A stretch of DNA of 64,000 nt from Lumbricus terrestris (Eukaryota > Annelida > Clitellata > Crassiclitellata > Lumbricidae): contig OX457036.1 in the NCBI GenBank assembly GCA_949752735.1, positions 89,781,687 through 89,845,686 on the forward strand, read 5' to 3'. How positions within the stretch are numbered: the stretch's first letter is position 1; each line of letters starts with the position of its first letter. This document shows, piece by piece, positions 22,724-34,600 of this stretch. The notes under the pieces are model-generated. The model ran no database searches. It was given only the letters and a program-made list of their open reading frames with translations, and had not been told where the DNA came from. The translations under genes and the position numbers were made by a program.

Positions 22724-24767
22724 TAGGGTGATTCAGAAAAAAATATTTTTGAAATTTAATGAGCATAGTTGCTAATTTTGTTCCTTTTGGGTACAGAATA
22801 AATTGTGTACAAAAAAATTCGAAATAAAATTCATTTTAGGCTATGCTCAATGAGCACAAAGTTTACATATAGTTGTGTTCAAAGTTACAAATTGAGATAA
22901 TGGCCGTGTGATATAGCACACACTAAATAAAGTTGAATGATACAAATAATTGAGTTTTTAGTAACTCAAAGTGGATATAAGAACTCAGATATTCATTCAC
23001 TATTACAAATTAACTTAGAAAAGTCCACAATTCAACAGGAATCCTATGCTGCCTGATCGACATGTAGCCTTGTAGAACTGCAAGTCATTCACTCACATGC
23101 CACCGGACCAGCTATCCATGCTCTCACGTTTACACAATGTAGATCTTGAAAATACATGAAATTCAGTGGAAATTGTTCTCTCAGAGTCTGTCTGTCAATT
23201 TAAATTGATTTCTGATACTACAAGTCCTGAAACAATAGGTGACTTTTGTCCTTCATGCAACCAGATGCACCTTTTGCCTGAAATGACAAACTCCATCACC
23301 AGCTGTCTCTTCTTAAATCAGCAGGCACAATTCCGTCACATTCTTCTCTTGCTGACAATTGATGGCATGATATAGAGCTTTCGTCTGCATTTTAACAATT
23401 TACTTAAAATGCAGTGGTAACTGCCAAGATAGTGAACTTCCTGTCTGATAAGTTTATGTGATTCAATGCAGATCCTGCTTTGAAGAATGAATGGTTTATC
23501 TCTGCTGTATCTTCCTGTTAATCTTCAGGAAGAGTAGATTATTCAAATGTTTTTTGTAGTATACATTGAGATCTTGACATCTTTAATCATAATTATCAGT
23601 GTTCTCCATCGTCTTCGTCACTATCCTCTTCGTCATCATTCAAGTCACTGCTCTTAGTTGCCTGGTTACTCGAACAAGATCCTTTAGCTGATTTTCTTAT
23701 CATTTTTATCTTATACCTGGCTTTTATTGTCTCATCTTTTGCTCTGCAACTCTCTCATGACTCCTCATTGACAACAGCCATGCTCATTTTCCATGATTCT
23801 TGCTGATCTGCTAAAAAAACTGCTTATACTTATCAATTTTGATTACTTGCTCACCTTACTGAATGCAATATCAAAAACGAGATGTACTTTTAACAAATAC
23901 TTCTCACTTTTTTGTGACTCAGAGTCGTTGCTTCTGTTATCTTTATCTCTAAACTCTTTCCTATGACATTTTATAGACTTAAATGCTTTATGGATTCGTG
24001 CCTTATTAGAAATTCAGATTGACTTGATTTTCAAGCTCTTTTACACAACCTTCTTCAAAAATTGCAATGATGAAAAAGTAGAAAGGTCTGTAGTGTGTGG
24101 TCTCTTGTAGGCAATACATTAATATAGGAAGGGTAACTTCTGGTTTTCCAATCAACCAAAGTTCTGTTTTCAACCTTGTTGCAGTAGTTAAAAAGACTCT
24201 TCCACTTAAAATTCAGAAAAATGGCATTTTCACAAAAAACACTCATAGAATGAAAATTTTAAAAACTTTAATTTAAGAATAGTGTATTAAAATGCATGTA
24301 GCTATCTTTCTCTCACTGCCAAGAACAATGCATGCACAGATAAAAAAAACCATGCAGCTGCACTTTTCATAGACACAATTTTATGGAAACATATTCCTGC
24401 TTTGTAACAATGATGTTGGAGCTCAGAATATATATAAAAATTCAGCAGGTTTCTTTATAATAAACAACAAAGCAAGACTTGATTGTTTATGTATAGCCTT
24501 TGACTATGTACATAATTCTTACTTTCAGGATTGTAGCTTTATCTAATAGGAATTGCTGTATTCCAGGTCTCGTCAATGGCAGGTGCATTGCTTTCTTCAT
24601 GTAAGTCCCATGTAATATTTCAGGGGCATTGAGCACCCAGTAAACATTAATATATTACAGTGAAATTTGGTTGCAGTGTTGAATAAGATCAAAGGAACAA
24701 AATTATCTACTATGTCAGCCAAAAATCAAAAATAATTTTTTTCCCCATTGTGACGTGAATCACCCTA
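22724..24767. mobile_element. hAT-type element with TAGGGTGATTCA ends and a decayed gene
   Basis: TAGGGTGATTCA at the left and TGAATCACCCTA at the right (with an ACG step inside the latter's neighbour) are flanked by the exact 8-bp duplication GCTCGCAT (22716-22723 and 24768-24775). TAGGG fits the hAT end consensus YARNG. The interior is AT-rich. On the minus strand a coding-like remnant at about 23596-23800 ends in an acidic tail (SSDLNDDEEDSDEDDGEH) and has one in-frame stop. No transposase motif could be recognised. Confidence 0.8.
23596..23800 (-). pseudogene. Acidic-tailed coding remnant inside a hAT-type element
   Basis: Minus-strand reading gives NEES, a stop, then ESCRAKDETIKARYKIKMI and a Ser/Asp/Glu-rich end before TGA at 23598-23596. 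Composition is that of a charged protein tail and not random AT-rich sequence. It may be the end of an exon of the element's former gene. No family is recognised. Confidence 0.4.
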
Positions 24768-24814
24768 GCTCGCATAGTTTCCAATTTGTCCATTTTTAAT
24801 GCTCTTCACGCACA

Positions 24815-24883
24815 ATGAATAAGCTGGTGCCCTGCGCTTGGCTTTCGAGTGGCGCTTTAGAAATTTCGAGTTTACGATTACAA
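24815..24883 (+). mobile_element. LINE 3'-tail fragment
   Basis: GAATAAGCTGGTGCCCTGCG with CTTGGCTTTCGAGTGGCGCT and CGAGTTTACGATTACAA is the same terminal segment as in the LINE copies at 39776-40855 and 44205-44530. Confidence 0.6.
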
Positions 24884-25459
24884 CTCAATAACATAATACT
24901 TTTAAGTATAAACCTGCGTTTCCCAGAATAAACCATTTTTTAGGAGAACATCAGCCTCAAACGAAATTATCATCTGGGCTACATAAGACAGTTACTGTAG
25001 GGTTTGCTGATACAAGCCATTTTAGAACAACTTGGTATACCTAGGCTATAGGCTATGTCGTTATTCATATAACAGACCTGACTGTCACTGAAGGTGGTTC
25101 AAAGTCTAATTAGTCGTACAATTTGCCAGACAGACATGCTGAAAAGGGTTTACAAATAAGGACGTGCAACCCACCACTCTTGAAAGCCGACTCCTGCGTT
25201 CTGGTTTGTTTATCAGATTAACATTCCATAAAAGAAGAAATGAAGTAACGCTTTTACACTTGTTCCCCCATCTCTTACTTATCCACCCAGCACAGCAGCC
25301 TGGTGAGGCGCTGTTTTCTATCGGACGCTGCAGGCTTACTCTGCACCCGTTGCAATCCATCGGTCACCAGGTCCGAGGTTGAATTACAGTCCACGCCCAC
25401 TCGCAAAATAAGACTCAAGTGGGTCCATTTCAAAGTCGACTTATCGACTGCCACTGGCA
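24884..25459. other. No gene recognised
   Basis: Mixed-composition sequence between a LINE tail and a hAT-type miniature element. Short frames on both strands show no motif. Confidence 0.35.
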
Positions 25460-25467
25460 ATGAAGGC

Positions 25468-25761
25468 CAGTGGCGGCGACAGAGGGACTAGGGGGTGGCT
25501 AAGCCCCCTAAAAAGACCATCAATTTTTGTCCCATGAAAAAAATGAAATATTTGCACGATTAGTCCCCCCCCCCCAAAAAACCCCTTAAACGTAGACTAA
25601 ACAATTTCACGAGGTTTGCAGAAAGTTTGACGGATGAAAAGGACCATTTTCAAAGATTTATACCCGAATGACTAAAAAAGTCGTCAGGAATTTGGCGGAC
25701 GAAAATGGAATTTTTCTCCGCAAGTTCAGAACCCAAAACTGAAATCCTGGCGCCGACACTG
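25468..25761. mobile_element. 294-bp hAT-type miniature element
   Basis: The ends CAGTGGCGGCGACAG and (inverted) CAGTGTCGGCGCCAG match at 13 of 15 positions. Flanks are ATGAAGGC (25460-25467) and ATGAAGGT (25762-25769), an 8-bp target duplication with one change. It contains a G-run/C-run stretch near 25490 and 25564. Non-coding. Confidence 0.75.
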
Positions 25762-25928
25762 ATGAAGGTCATAATATCAAGCCTATATGCATGTACTTTG
25801 GAAATGCACGAATTCGTGCGACTGCATGATAAAGAAAAGACAAATAAAAGCCTGATACTAGTCCATCCATTTTCAAAATGAGCATCAGATATACTTAACT
25901 TTAGCTTCGACGTTTACGTAACCTAGGT

Positions 25929-26311
25929 CAGGGCGGATAAAAAAATTCGAAGGGGGGAGGGGCAAACATTTTTGGACTTGGATCTTAAAAAATTATTGTA
26001 ATTTTCGTTGGTCTTTGGCCGTAAAATCTGATGTAAATCTGATGACCTTTATTTTAGTCGTTTGGTGAAAATGTCGGGAAAAACACAAAAAAATTATCAT
26101 TCTGCCCCTCAGAATAGCTCATGACCTTTTTTTAGTCATACTTTTCTCATTTTTCTCTCTGTCTTCTCTGTCACTTTTTCCCGCTGCATTGTGGACAGCC
26201 TGTCCAAACCTGATTGAAGGGGCACGTCCATTTTCCCCACTAGAATAGCTGGTGAAAATGTCCAAATTTCTAAATGGGGGCCGTGGCCGGATTTTCCCCC
26301 TTCCGCCTTTG
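25929..26311. mobile_element. 383-bp hAT-type miniature element
   Basis: It starts CAGGGCGGA and ends (inverted) CAAAGGCGGA. The flanks ACCTAGGT (25921-25928) and ACCTAGAT (26312-26319) are an 8-bp duplication with one mismatch. The beginning (ATTCGAAGGGGGG, then TTGGTCTTTGGCCG) resembles the inner element at 17417-21356 and the fragment near 45350-45420. Confidence 0.75.
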
Positions 26312-26463
26312 ACCTAGATGACTATTTCGTGCCTTTCTTTAAATTCCATACTTAAAGCCAAATGAAAACAGACGCATTTTAAGTCTTTCTACATTCTACA
26401 TGCCTACTTTCTGAAGAAGCATATAATATATGTTATGTAGGCCTACATGGATAAACAATCAGG

Positions 26464-27060
26464 TATTTGCCCGGGAAATTTAGTTTTTCGCCACTGGGGT
26501 ATCCGGCGTTGACCGCTGAATTTCGGGTTTTTGCCCCACCCTCCATACCACCCCGCTCTCACCTTGTTCCCGAACTCCACCCTACAGCTCGCCCCACCCA
26601 GCTCCTCCCGCACCCACATACAATTTCCGCCTCACTTCGCTTCTCCCCCGCGCCATCCCGCCACACTCCACATCCCCCTGCTCCGTTCCCACCCGCCCAC
26701 ACTCTTTTGGGGTAATCGGCTCTGCTGGGTAGATTTGAGTTCTTCACCCTGCCCAGCACCACACTGGCCCACCCAGGCCCCACCGTACCCTCCCTGCCCC
26801 CACATACACCCATCTCGGCCATAATTCACAATTCGCCCGCAACCAGCCTCCACCCAGTCTTCATCCAACCCCACCCCTCAGAGGTTCCAGGTGTTGACCA
26901 GGAAATTTAGGTTTTCGCCTCTCCCCACTGCTACGCCTCCCGTATACCCAGACCCCGGACCCACCTTGACCTCACCCCTCTGCAGTAACAGACGTGGCCC
27001 GAAAAAATTTGTTTCACCCTTGCGCTTTTTAGTTACCTCCCCCCACCAAACCTGACACGC
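26464..27060. repeat. C-rich low-complexity region
   Basis: About 600 bp of CCACCC/CCCCAC-rich DNA. A phrase like AAATTTAGGTTTTCGCC is repeated in varied form near 26475 and 26905. Its reverse complement weakly resembles the G-rich repeats at 1979-2243. Proline-rich frames are compositional. Confidence 0.5.
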
Positions 27061-28100
27061 CCGGTGTGTGTGCTAACTGCGGGCGTAATGACCCTGGTCG
27101 CACTCTATCTCTATCTGCAATTAAGGTTGAGGTGTAAAGCTACGAAACTGCGCGAATGTCTGAAAATAGTGAAATTTCGGCTTTTCGCCTGCACGCAGGC
27201 TTCCGCGGTAAGGAGAATTCACCAACCCCCCTCCGCTGGGTGGGTCTGGTCAATAACTGCGAAACTGTGGTCGTATAAACATACAAACACATCCACAGCC
27301 GCATTCTCCTTCCCTGTGGTTTCTACGCTAAGCGAGTCTCTGAGTAACTTAGGTAATTAATCTGAGAGCGGCGAGAAATTAATGCCGTCAAGATATGACG
27401 TCATGTCTTTTGCTAAGCAATGGCGGCGTGATAGTTAACGTTGCAACAGTGAATGGCTTCTTAAACCTGTAGACTAGGCGCTAATCGCAGCGAAATTTAA
27501 AATGTCCATAACTCGGGTTTTAAAGTTAATTCAGAGCTGAAAATAGTCGTGCTGACCTACAAATTCGCACGAGAAGATAACAAAATTGCTTAGTCGCCCG
27601 AAATGGAGCCGTTTCGGAGCCTTTATTGGGATCAACAGACATATATTATACACACAGAGGGGACACACTTTCGGATTTATAGTATTAGATTAGACTTACG
27701 CGTGAAAGTCCGATCGCAATGTGTTGAAATCAGGAAAATTAGGCTTTACACCGCACAGCATGTAGTCTGCAGCACACTAAAAACATAGTAATTGAAATAT
27801 GATTGAATGTTCCTGACTCAGCCTATAGCCTACACTTTTTAACTATAGACTAATCATATTTACATTTAGCCTACCCACAGTTGACTTGTCGCGTTAATAA
27901 TTAATATGTAGGCTACTTACATTGTAGAATTATTTATTGTAATACAGATACAAATAATGCTATAATTACAAAACATTCAGCGCGACACACGTGCGCCCGC
28001 TGAAATTTCAGCAGGAGGGGCAAACACAAAGGTCATGGCAAATTTTTTTGGCAAGAGCTTGAAAATGCAAAGCAGAAAATAAAGAATACGGTTATTTTTC
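27061..28100. other. No gene recognised
   Basis: Unassigned sequence. Short frames at 27064-27360 and 27603-27788 have no recognisable motif. Confidence 0.35.
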
Positions 28101-28104
28101 ACAA

Positions 28105-28500
28105 ATGCTTCTGTCGACTATCTCCTCACGAATTGGGCTTCCTAAGGTTCGATTGTCATCTGTGCAATCTGTCCTAAATTCTGCTGCTAGACTTATCGCA
28201 CGACTTCCTCCATGCTCGCACATCTCCATTTACATGACTCGTGACCTTCACTGGCTTCCGATCTTTGCCCGAATCAGATACAAGGTCTTGCCACATATAG
28301 TATATACTATATGTGGTCTTGCTCTTATAGGCTAGTTACTAAGTCCCTGCAGGGCTTAACGCCTAAATACCTGTGCGACTTAGTCTAATGTGAGAGACTC
28401 TTTCTGCAATATCTTCACGCCCTCTTCGTTCTGCTGACCCTTTGATCTATTTGTACCTAGACCACGAACTTCGTTAACCCAATATCGGCCTTTGGATTAA
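28105..28500 (+). pseudogene. LINE reverse transcriptase C-terminal relic
   Basis: The plus-strand reading contains SVQSVLNSAARLIARLPPCS, then RDLHWLPIFARIRYKVL and, after frame breaks, LTPKYLCDL and LRSSADPLIYL. This order (LNSAARLI, DLHWLP, RIxYK) is the usual segment after the reverse transcriptase core of CR1/L2/Rex-type LINEs. Stops and a small duplication near 28300-28330 show it is dead. Confidence 0.75.
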
Positions 28501-29136
28501 TTTAGCGCCGTATTTACGTAATATTCCAGGCCAGATAGGTTGCACATAAGAGGTAAAATTGACATAATTTTTTCAGAGCCTTCACCCGATGACCAGTGGG
28601 TTCTGGGAAGATATTTTGTGTAAATTTATAATACAGCGCAGGTGAAAGTATCTCAGATGGAGCAAAGAATTTAGAAGACGCTTAGTCTGAGCTAAATTGT
28701 CGTCGTGATCGTCGATGGAAGAAGAAAGAGCAGAAGGAGAAAAAGAGCAAGAGGTGAGCTTATGGAAGTTATGGTAATGGTAACACTCCATGGCCCCGGA
28801 TAGCGCACGGACGCGGGGGTCAGTTCCCGCTTCCCTACCAGTGGTCGACTCATCCTTCTATTCAGTAGATGACGTCGGTAAAATTATTAGTTGGACGTGT
28901 ATGTATGGCTGCCAGGCAGCTAAATTCGAATCCTGTATACTATCTTGCCATCATCCATTCATACTATGGATAATACCATAGTATAAATCATACTTGGTTA
29001 TATCAGTTTGAAATTAAACGAAGATAATACTAGTTTAATGTCAAGCACACCAAAAAGAGTAAGAACAATGAGCAAGAACAAGTAGAAGAACCGAAAGACA
29101 AAATGAGAAACAATTAAGAGCCACAATAATTCTTAC

Positions 29137-29274
29137 ATCTAACTTGGGTTGTGCTATCCTCGTTGAGCTACAGCCGTCGTTAGAACGTGGCAAATGAATC
29201 CACGCCATGATTGTTAATCCGCTGATAACGACCAACGCGGCCAACTGAATGTATCTTGCTCTGGCGACGGCCAT
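29137..29274 (-). CDS. Possible first coding exon of a type II membrane protein
   Basis: ATG at 29274 opens 46 residues with a basic start (MAVARARY), a hydrophobic segment of about 18 residues (IQLAALVVISGLTIMAWI), and a polar lumen-side stretch with one Cys. It ends at a strong donor GAT|GTAAGA at 29137. This is what the first exon of a Golgi/ER signal-anchored enzyme looks like. METTL24-type enzymes start this way, and this exon lies upstream of the methyltransferase exons on the same strand. The exon ends in phase 0, which does not fit 15728-15597 directly, so a linking exon would be needed. The assignment is inference. Confidence 0.35.
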
Positions 29275-31079
29275 TACGTCGATGTCATCGTATATGCTAC
29301 TCCTGATCTATAGCTGCTGCTCCACTGTAGATGCAAACTCAGATCCTGCAGCGTTGAGACTGGAAAGAGATCGAATTGCACATCTGCTGCAATATTCATC
29401 AAAGATAGAGAAACACATTCTTGTATGTGCGTTGACTCTGCGTGATAATATCTGTGTGCAACTGACAAGTAGATTAAAATGAAATGTTTTGGTTTCATAG
29501 CCTAGGTCTTGGTCGGTTGGTCGTACTCGTAGGCCTAGGCCTACCCCTCCATTGTTTATTTTGGCAAATAACAGACAAATGATATATATATAAATACACA
29601 TTGTGTCTGAATAAATATATGAGCCTATAATGTGAATTTGTGTGTGAGTGTGTGCATGTGCGTGCGTGCACGTGTACGTGTGTTTATGCGTTTGCGTGTG
29701 CGCGTGAGTGTGTACAAAGGCGCACATATTTATTATAATAGGCCTATATATATTATATATATACTCTTAACGAGACGCGGCAGACCCTTTGCCCCGTTCT
29801 GCGTCCGACTGTATACGTACCAGTATATTTAACCTATGAACATCCTGTTCGTAGAAATCGCTACCATCGGCCAGACACTCTGCAGCCTGCAGCCTCGTTT
29901 ATGTGGCCCATAGCAGGGTCATCGTTGGCATATATTTCCGTTCACTAATCACTAATAATAATATAGTGGCAACTGGCGATCAGCAAAGGACCCACGCAGC
30001 CTGGGATGTAAATCAATTAGACTATGTTTCCGAATGTGTGTGAGAAGAGAAAGCTGCCATCGAGAAACCTTTTTAACGATATTGCGTAAGAATTTTAATT
30101 ATTTATTATTATTTAATTATTTTACTAATTTTAGTATTAGATTGAACAAGAACCATATTCTAAGATTCCATTAGTGGGAAGAGCATGTCAAGGAATTGTG
30201 GGGAGGGAAATTTCTTGACACACAATTCCTTGACATTCCCTCCCCAAGTTCACAAATGGGGAGTGAATTCCCACTCTTCCTTCCCCATGACATACGGTCC
30301 TGGACCCAGCGAAGGTTGACTATCAGATGCATTATAACATTGCTGGTCATCTTCTGACTCCAAGCCGTTCATTGTTTCAACAATGTCCTGTTTTGCCAGT
30401 CAAGTACTAAACCTATTATCATCATCTATGCTGCATAATTTTTGAACAAAAAGTACTCAGTTCCTTGCATAGAAAAATGTATCTATTTATGCACTCATTT
30501 CTATAAAAAAAATGCTATCTGATTTTTTTCACATTTTTATTCTTCCTTTGTTCCGCATCGTGGAATTAAAATGTGTAGGCTGACGTTGTTTAGCCTGTAC
30601 CGACGTTTGCAATGATAGTCAGCAAAAAATATTTTCCCACAGTTGCAATTTTCAAAAGTAAGCAAGTACGTACGTTTATTATCAAACCGGGTGCAGAAGA
30701 TCAGGTGTACAGCAATCATGATAAGATGAAATAATAGGCCTACCAAGTCTATGGCAGTGCGCTCACACAACATTCTTCTCATTAATGTTTTCCTAATATC
30801 GTTGTGTGCAGGAGACTTAGATCTACATGTACATGTAGGTCTGAGCTCGTCCGCCTGCATGCAGTGTTTAGGCTACATCAAACGCAACTGCACCGTGTCT
30901 ACTCGGAACCTACTTTATTCCAAATATAAATTCCAGTTGGCTGTTGCAGATAATACTATTTATATGCAGGCTGAAAATAATTACTGTCTAAATGTAAAGT
31001 CAGATCCGGTTTGTCTTTGGCGGTCCGCACAAAATAACGTCGTGGGCCCGCATTTATGAATGAGAGTAACTCCCTATAG
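29275..31079. other. No gene recognised; small inverted repeat and low-complexity tracts
   Basis: Holds GT-rich (29640-29720) and TA-rich (29740-29762) tracts and an inverted repeat at 30186-30235. A plus frame at 30751-31059 begins with a signal-peptide-like segment but has no supporting homology, so I do not call it a gene. Confidence 0.4.
30186..30235. repeat. 15-bp perfect inverted repeat
   Basis: TGTCAAGGAATTGTG (30186-30200) and CACAATTCCTTGACA (30221-30235) are separated by 20 bases containing a further TTCTTGACA. The G-run/C-run flanks GGGGAGGGAA and TTCCCTCCCC extend the symmetry. It could be an end of a small element. Confidence 0.75.
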
Positions 31080-31087
31080 ATAGGTCC
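31080..31087. repeat. Target-site duplication, left (OTU-hAT transposon)
   Basis: ATAGGTCC, repeated exactly at 36105-36112. Confidence 0.95.
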
Positions 31088-31163
31088 CAGGGCCTATTTT
31101 AAAGAATTTTTCACCAAGCACGTCCCCCCCTAAGAAAAAATTGTGAAATTGCAAATGCCTGTT

Positions 31164-31318
31164 TATTAATAACTAAATGCTTTAGCACATCTATCACACT
31201 TGTAAGGTCTTTCTCCAGTATGAGTTTGATTATGCGTTTCTAGCTTATATTAATAAGTAAATGGTTTAGCACATCTATCACACTTGTAAGGTCTCTCTCC
31301 AGTATGAGTTAGATTATG
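31164..31318 (-). pseudogene. C2H2 zinc-finger array fragment inside the hAT transposon
   Basis: Minus-strand reading gives HTGERPYKCDRCAKPF, one in-frame TAA, then LETHNQTH and a second HTGERPYKCDRCAKAF before two stops. Spacing is the classic C-x2-C, F, L, H-x3-H with the HTGE(R/K)P linker, in an 84-bp repeat. It lies about 280 bp past the transposase stop codon on the same strand. It may be captured host sequence or a former 3' exon of the element. Confidence 0.8.
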
Positions 31319-31601
31319 AAAATTTTCAAATTAGCTGAGAACTTGAAATGAGTCAAACGACATGATAATTTGATATTGAATTTGATAACATTCCAATTTT
31401 TGCATGAACCAAATAGTTTCTTATACAATTCTAACACTGTCATTATAATTATTAGTTACGAAATGGACGACACATGTCTTAACGGTATCATTGATCATGG
31501 GTCAAGTCTTCAAGACAAAGGCAAAGTTTATAGCTAAGCTAACAGACTAACAGTTACTGGCGCCGTCTTGCGGCTGGTCAGTTTGAGTCGCAGTCAGATA
31601 A

Positions 31602-34600
31602 TTAAAACACGTCCTTGAACCATTCCTGGGATTTGGCCTTCACAGTTGGTCGCGAACGTCGGTTACAAGCTTGAAACCATGCTCGCAGTGCTGGGCGTAC
31701 ATCAAATTTTGATGTAACCGGCATATTCATTCGGACATGTAAATGTGCATCAACTGTCTCTGCATTGAGGCTGCTTCTATCATCATCCTTCATGAGATTG
31801 TATGCACTAACAAGTCTCTCCACGTCACATGAATGAGGCTTTGCTGCGAGTAGTCTGGCGACAGCTACAGAAACAGAACGCCAGTCTGCATTAGTCAGAC
31901 TGATCTTAAGGAAATCCTGCAATGTGCTTGTGTTGGACATCTGCGCTTTCTTTGCAGCGTTCACCAGCTCTCCGTAGCTACTGTAGAAGTCACGCTTCGC
32001 AAAGTCTGATGCGAGGCCAGTGTACACCCGTTCAATGTCTTCATCAGATGCATTGCCATTCATAAGCATTGGTGGAGAAAGCGCCTGAAACTCTAGTGCA
32101 TAGCGAAGATCACTGGCACCTTTGTCAGTTCCGAGTCGACTGGTCAGAAAGTTGCACAGCGAACAAATAATCTCAGTCTTGATGGCATACACATCGCGAC
32201 CGCAACTGCTAACGAGAGAGTGCTCTCTCTTACAGTGCCTTAATTGGACGACTGTGAGCTTAACAGTGTCGTAACTCTTGATAACTTCATCGGCTTGTTC
32301 CTCATTCCCTGTAATTATTACTTTCTCCTCATATCCACCTGGGTGCGGACGCTGTAATAATTTCCTTAGGTCCTCCACACATTTATCACGATCACTTTCG
32401 ACGTCAAACAGAGTCACTTGGTTGCCCTGCAACTTCTTCTGAAATCTAGAGTAGATGTACAGCGCGTCACACAAGATCGCTGCAATGTGAACAGTGTCAG
32501 CATTAATCCACTTCTTCAGCATGCCATATTCTTCAGCGTCTTTCAGGGAGAAAGTCTGCAGATGTCGCATCATCGGTCTGTAGTTGTCCAGAATGGATGA
32601 CAGAAGACTGTTAGAATATTGTGTGAATCTTATGTCGATTACTGATGGATACTGTCTGACTGTGACGCCAAGTTCTTCCGCATGCTTCTTGAATTCCTTT
32701 GTTCTACATGCTGAACTGTTATAGAAACGCGTAACTGCTTTACAGTCATCTATAACACGCCGTGCTTCAGGAACACCTGTAGTCATGTCTTTGAACACTA
32801 ACTGAGAACGGTGAACACTGCACCATATTTTGAGGAGAGGGATAGGGCCCTTACATGGACTTGACGTGTCCTTAGTGGTGTTGTCTTTGCGTTCTTGCTC
32901 GAGCAGTGTCCATAGCGAATGATGTCTTCCAGTATTTTCTGACGCGCCGTCTGTGACAATAGAGGTTGTTTGCTTAAATATCTCTGGCCATGTTGCTCCA
33001 CACTTTGCAGACGCCTTCCTGAGTGCCTCCAATAACCCCTCGCTACCTCGCTTCTCGCTTTCAGCCAAGCCCATGTACCAAGTCTCCATGTCTCCAACCG
33101 CCGTTACAACCTGCGCCATAACATGCTTGTTGTCTATTCGCTGCTTGTCAACAGCACCATCAACTCTGAGAGAAAGCGCAAGGATATCTTTAAATCGGAG
33201 TGCAAATGCCTTACGGTCCGTTTCTGCGATTGTCAGTAGCATGTCGCGATGGCTTGCAGGAGTGACATACTGTAGATCTGTGTCAGTAGGAGAAAACGGA
33301 ATTTCAGGGTTGTTCAAGTCGATTCTTTCAGCCATCAATGACGCCACGTATCTAGCTGGAAATGACCACGCAGATAGTGTCCCGCGTTTGGCATCCATGT
33401 ATACCTTAATCATGATTCTTGCTATCTTTTGTTCCAATGCAGTGTTAGCAAATCGCAGTTGTTTCTCCAACACAGTTTCTCCCTCATGTATCCGACCCTC
33501 GGCAAGAGCCTTCTGTTGTCGACTACGTGTCAAACAAGCATTGTGTACTGTCGATACACAGTGTTCATCATACATCTGCTGCCTGAACACTGCACCATTT
33601 GCAGTGCATATGGCTGGGATCCTTTGACAGTGGATCTTCACCAGATCAGGATGTGCACAACAGATTTTGCAATGCACAATCCTCCTTCTACCAGACCCAC
33701 CACGAGCTTCACTTCTGTACTCTGCCCAATGCTCAGCCTCAACCTTCTGTTTGCGTCCTGACTGATTTTTGCTTGACTGTACAACCCCTTGAAATTCAAT
33801 TGCCTCGTGAACCTTTTCCTGAAACTCATCGACTTTCACATCCACCGGTTTACTTCCAGCTGGAGATAGCGAAGCTGTCACACTTATGGTTGACGGTGAA
33901 CATGTTAACTGTGCGGATGTCCTTGACTGCTCTTCGGTTGTGGTACTATTACTAGCTGCAGTACTTGTTGAAATTGAATGACCAGTGCCACATTCGTCAT
34001 CAGAAATGTTTGTGTCTGATTCCGCTGTGTGTTGAGTCTGTTGACTATTCTGTTTTTCAATACTTACATAGTGATTTGTGCCAACCAACCCCAGATATAT
34101 AGCGTAAGACTCAGTCTCACATGACGATGCTTGAGATGAGGTAGGTGATGTTGCCATATCAATACGCTGTTCCCCCTCCACAGTTAAAATGATGATAGGT
34201 CGTCGATACAGATTGACTGCTACAGAAAGAATTACACCATCACCCCATGTGCCACATTTCTTCATGTTGTCGATATATACTTGCAATTCCTGCTCTGTCA
34301 TAGCTCCACTGTCCAAGATCATCTGCGACTGTGAGTGCGACTGCAGACATTCAACCAGTTCCATGCGTACATCATGAGCAGTTGTCGCTGTCGCTGAGCT
34401 TCCGCGTCCAAGCTGAGTCAACTGTCTGGCGAGTGAACTAAATAAACAGTTTCCATCTGCAGCCACATTGACAACCATCATATTCCTCTGTGCAGCTAAT
34501 GATTTCAACTTATCCATTTCCGTCAACTGTCTCGGCTCAAACGAATCTGAAATTGCAAAGTACACAAGTATGCCAAAGAATGTTAGATGGTCGAAAAAAT

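Noticed and set aside
28786..28850. tRNA-like GGATAGCGCACGG and GGTCAGTTCCCGC segment
   Set aside because: Boxes are poor and no acceptor stem pairs; chance resemblance is likely.
30751..31059. 102-residue plus frame with a signal-peptide-like start
   Set aside because: No recognisable family, no splice or promoter support, and it ends just before the hAT insertion; chance is as likely.
32953..33955. Plus-strand frames opposite the OTU-hAT exon (up to 224 residues)
   Set aside because: They are antisense shadows of a strongly supported coding exon.
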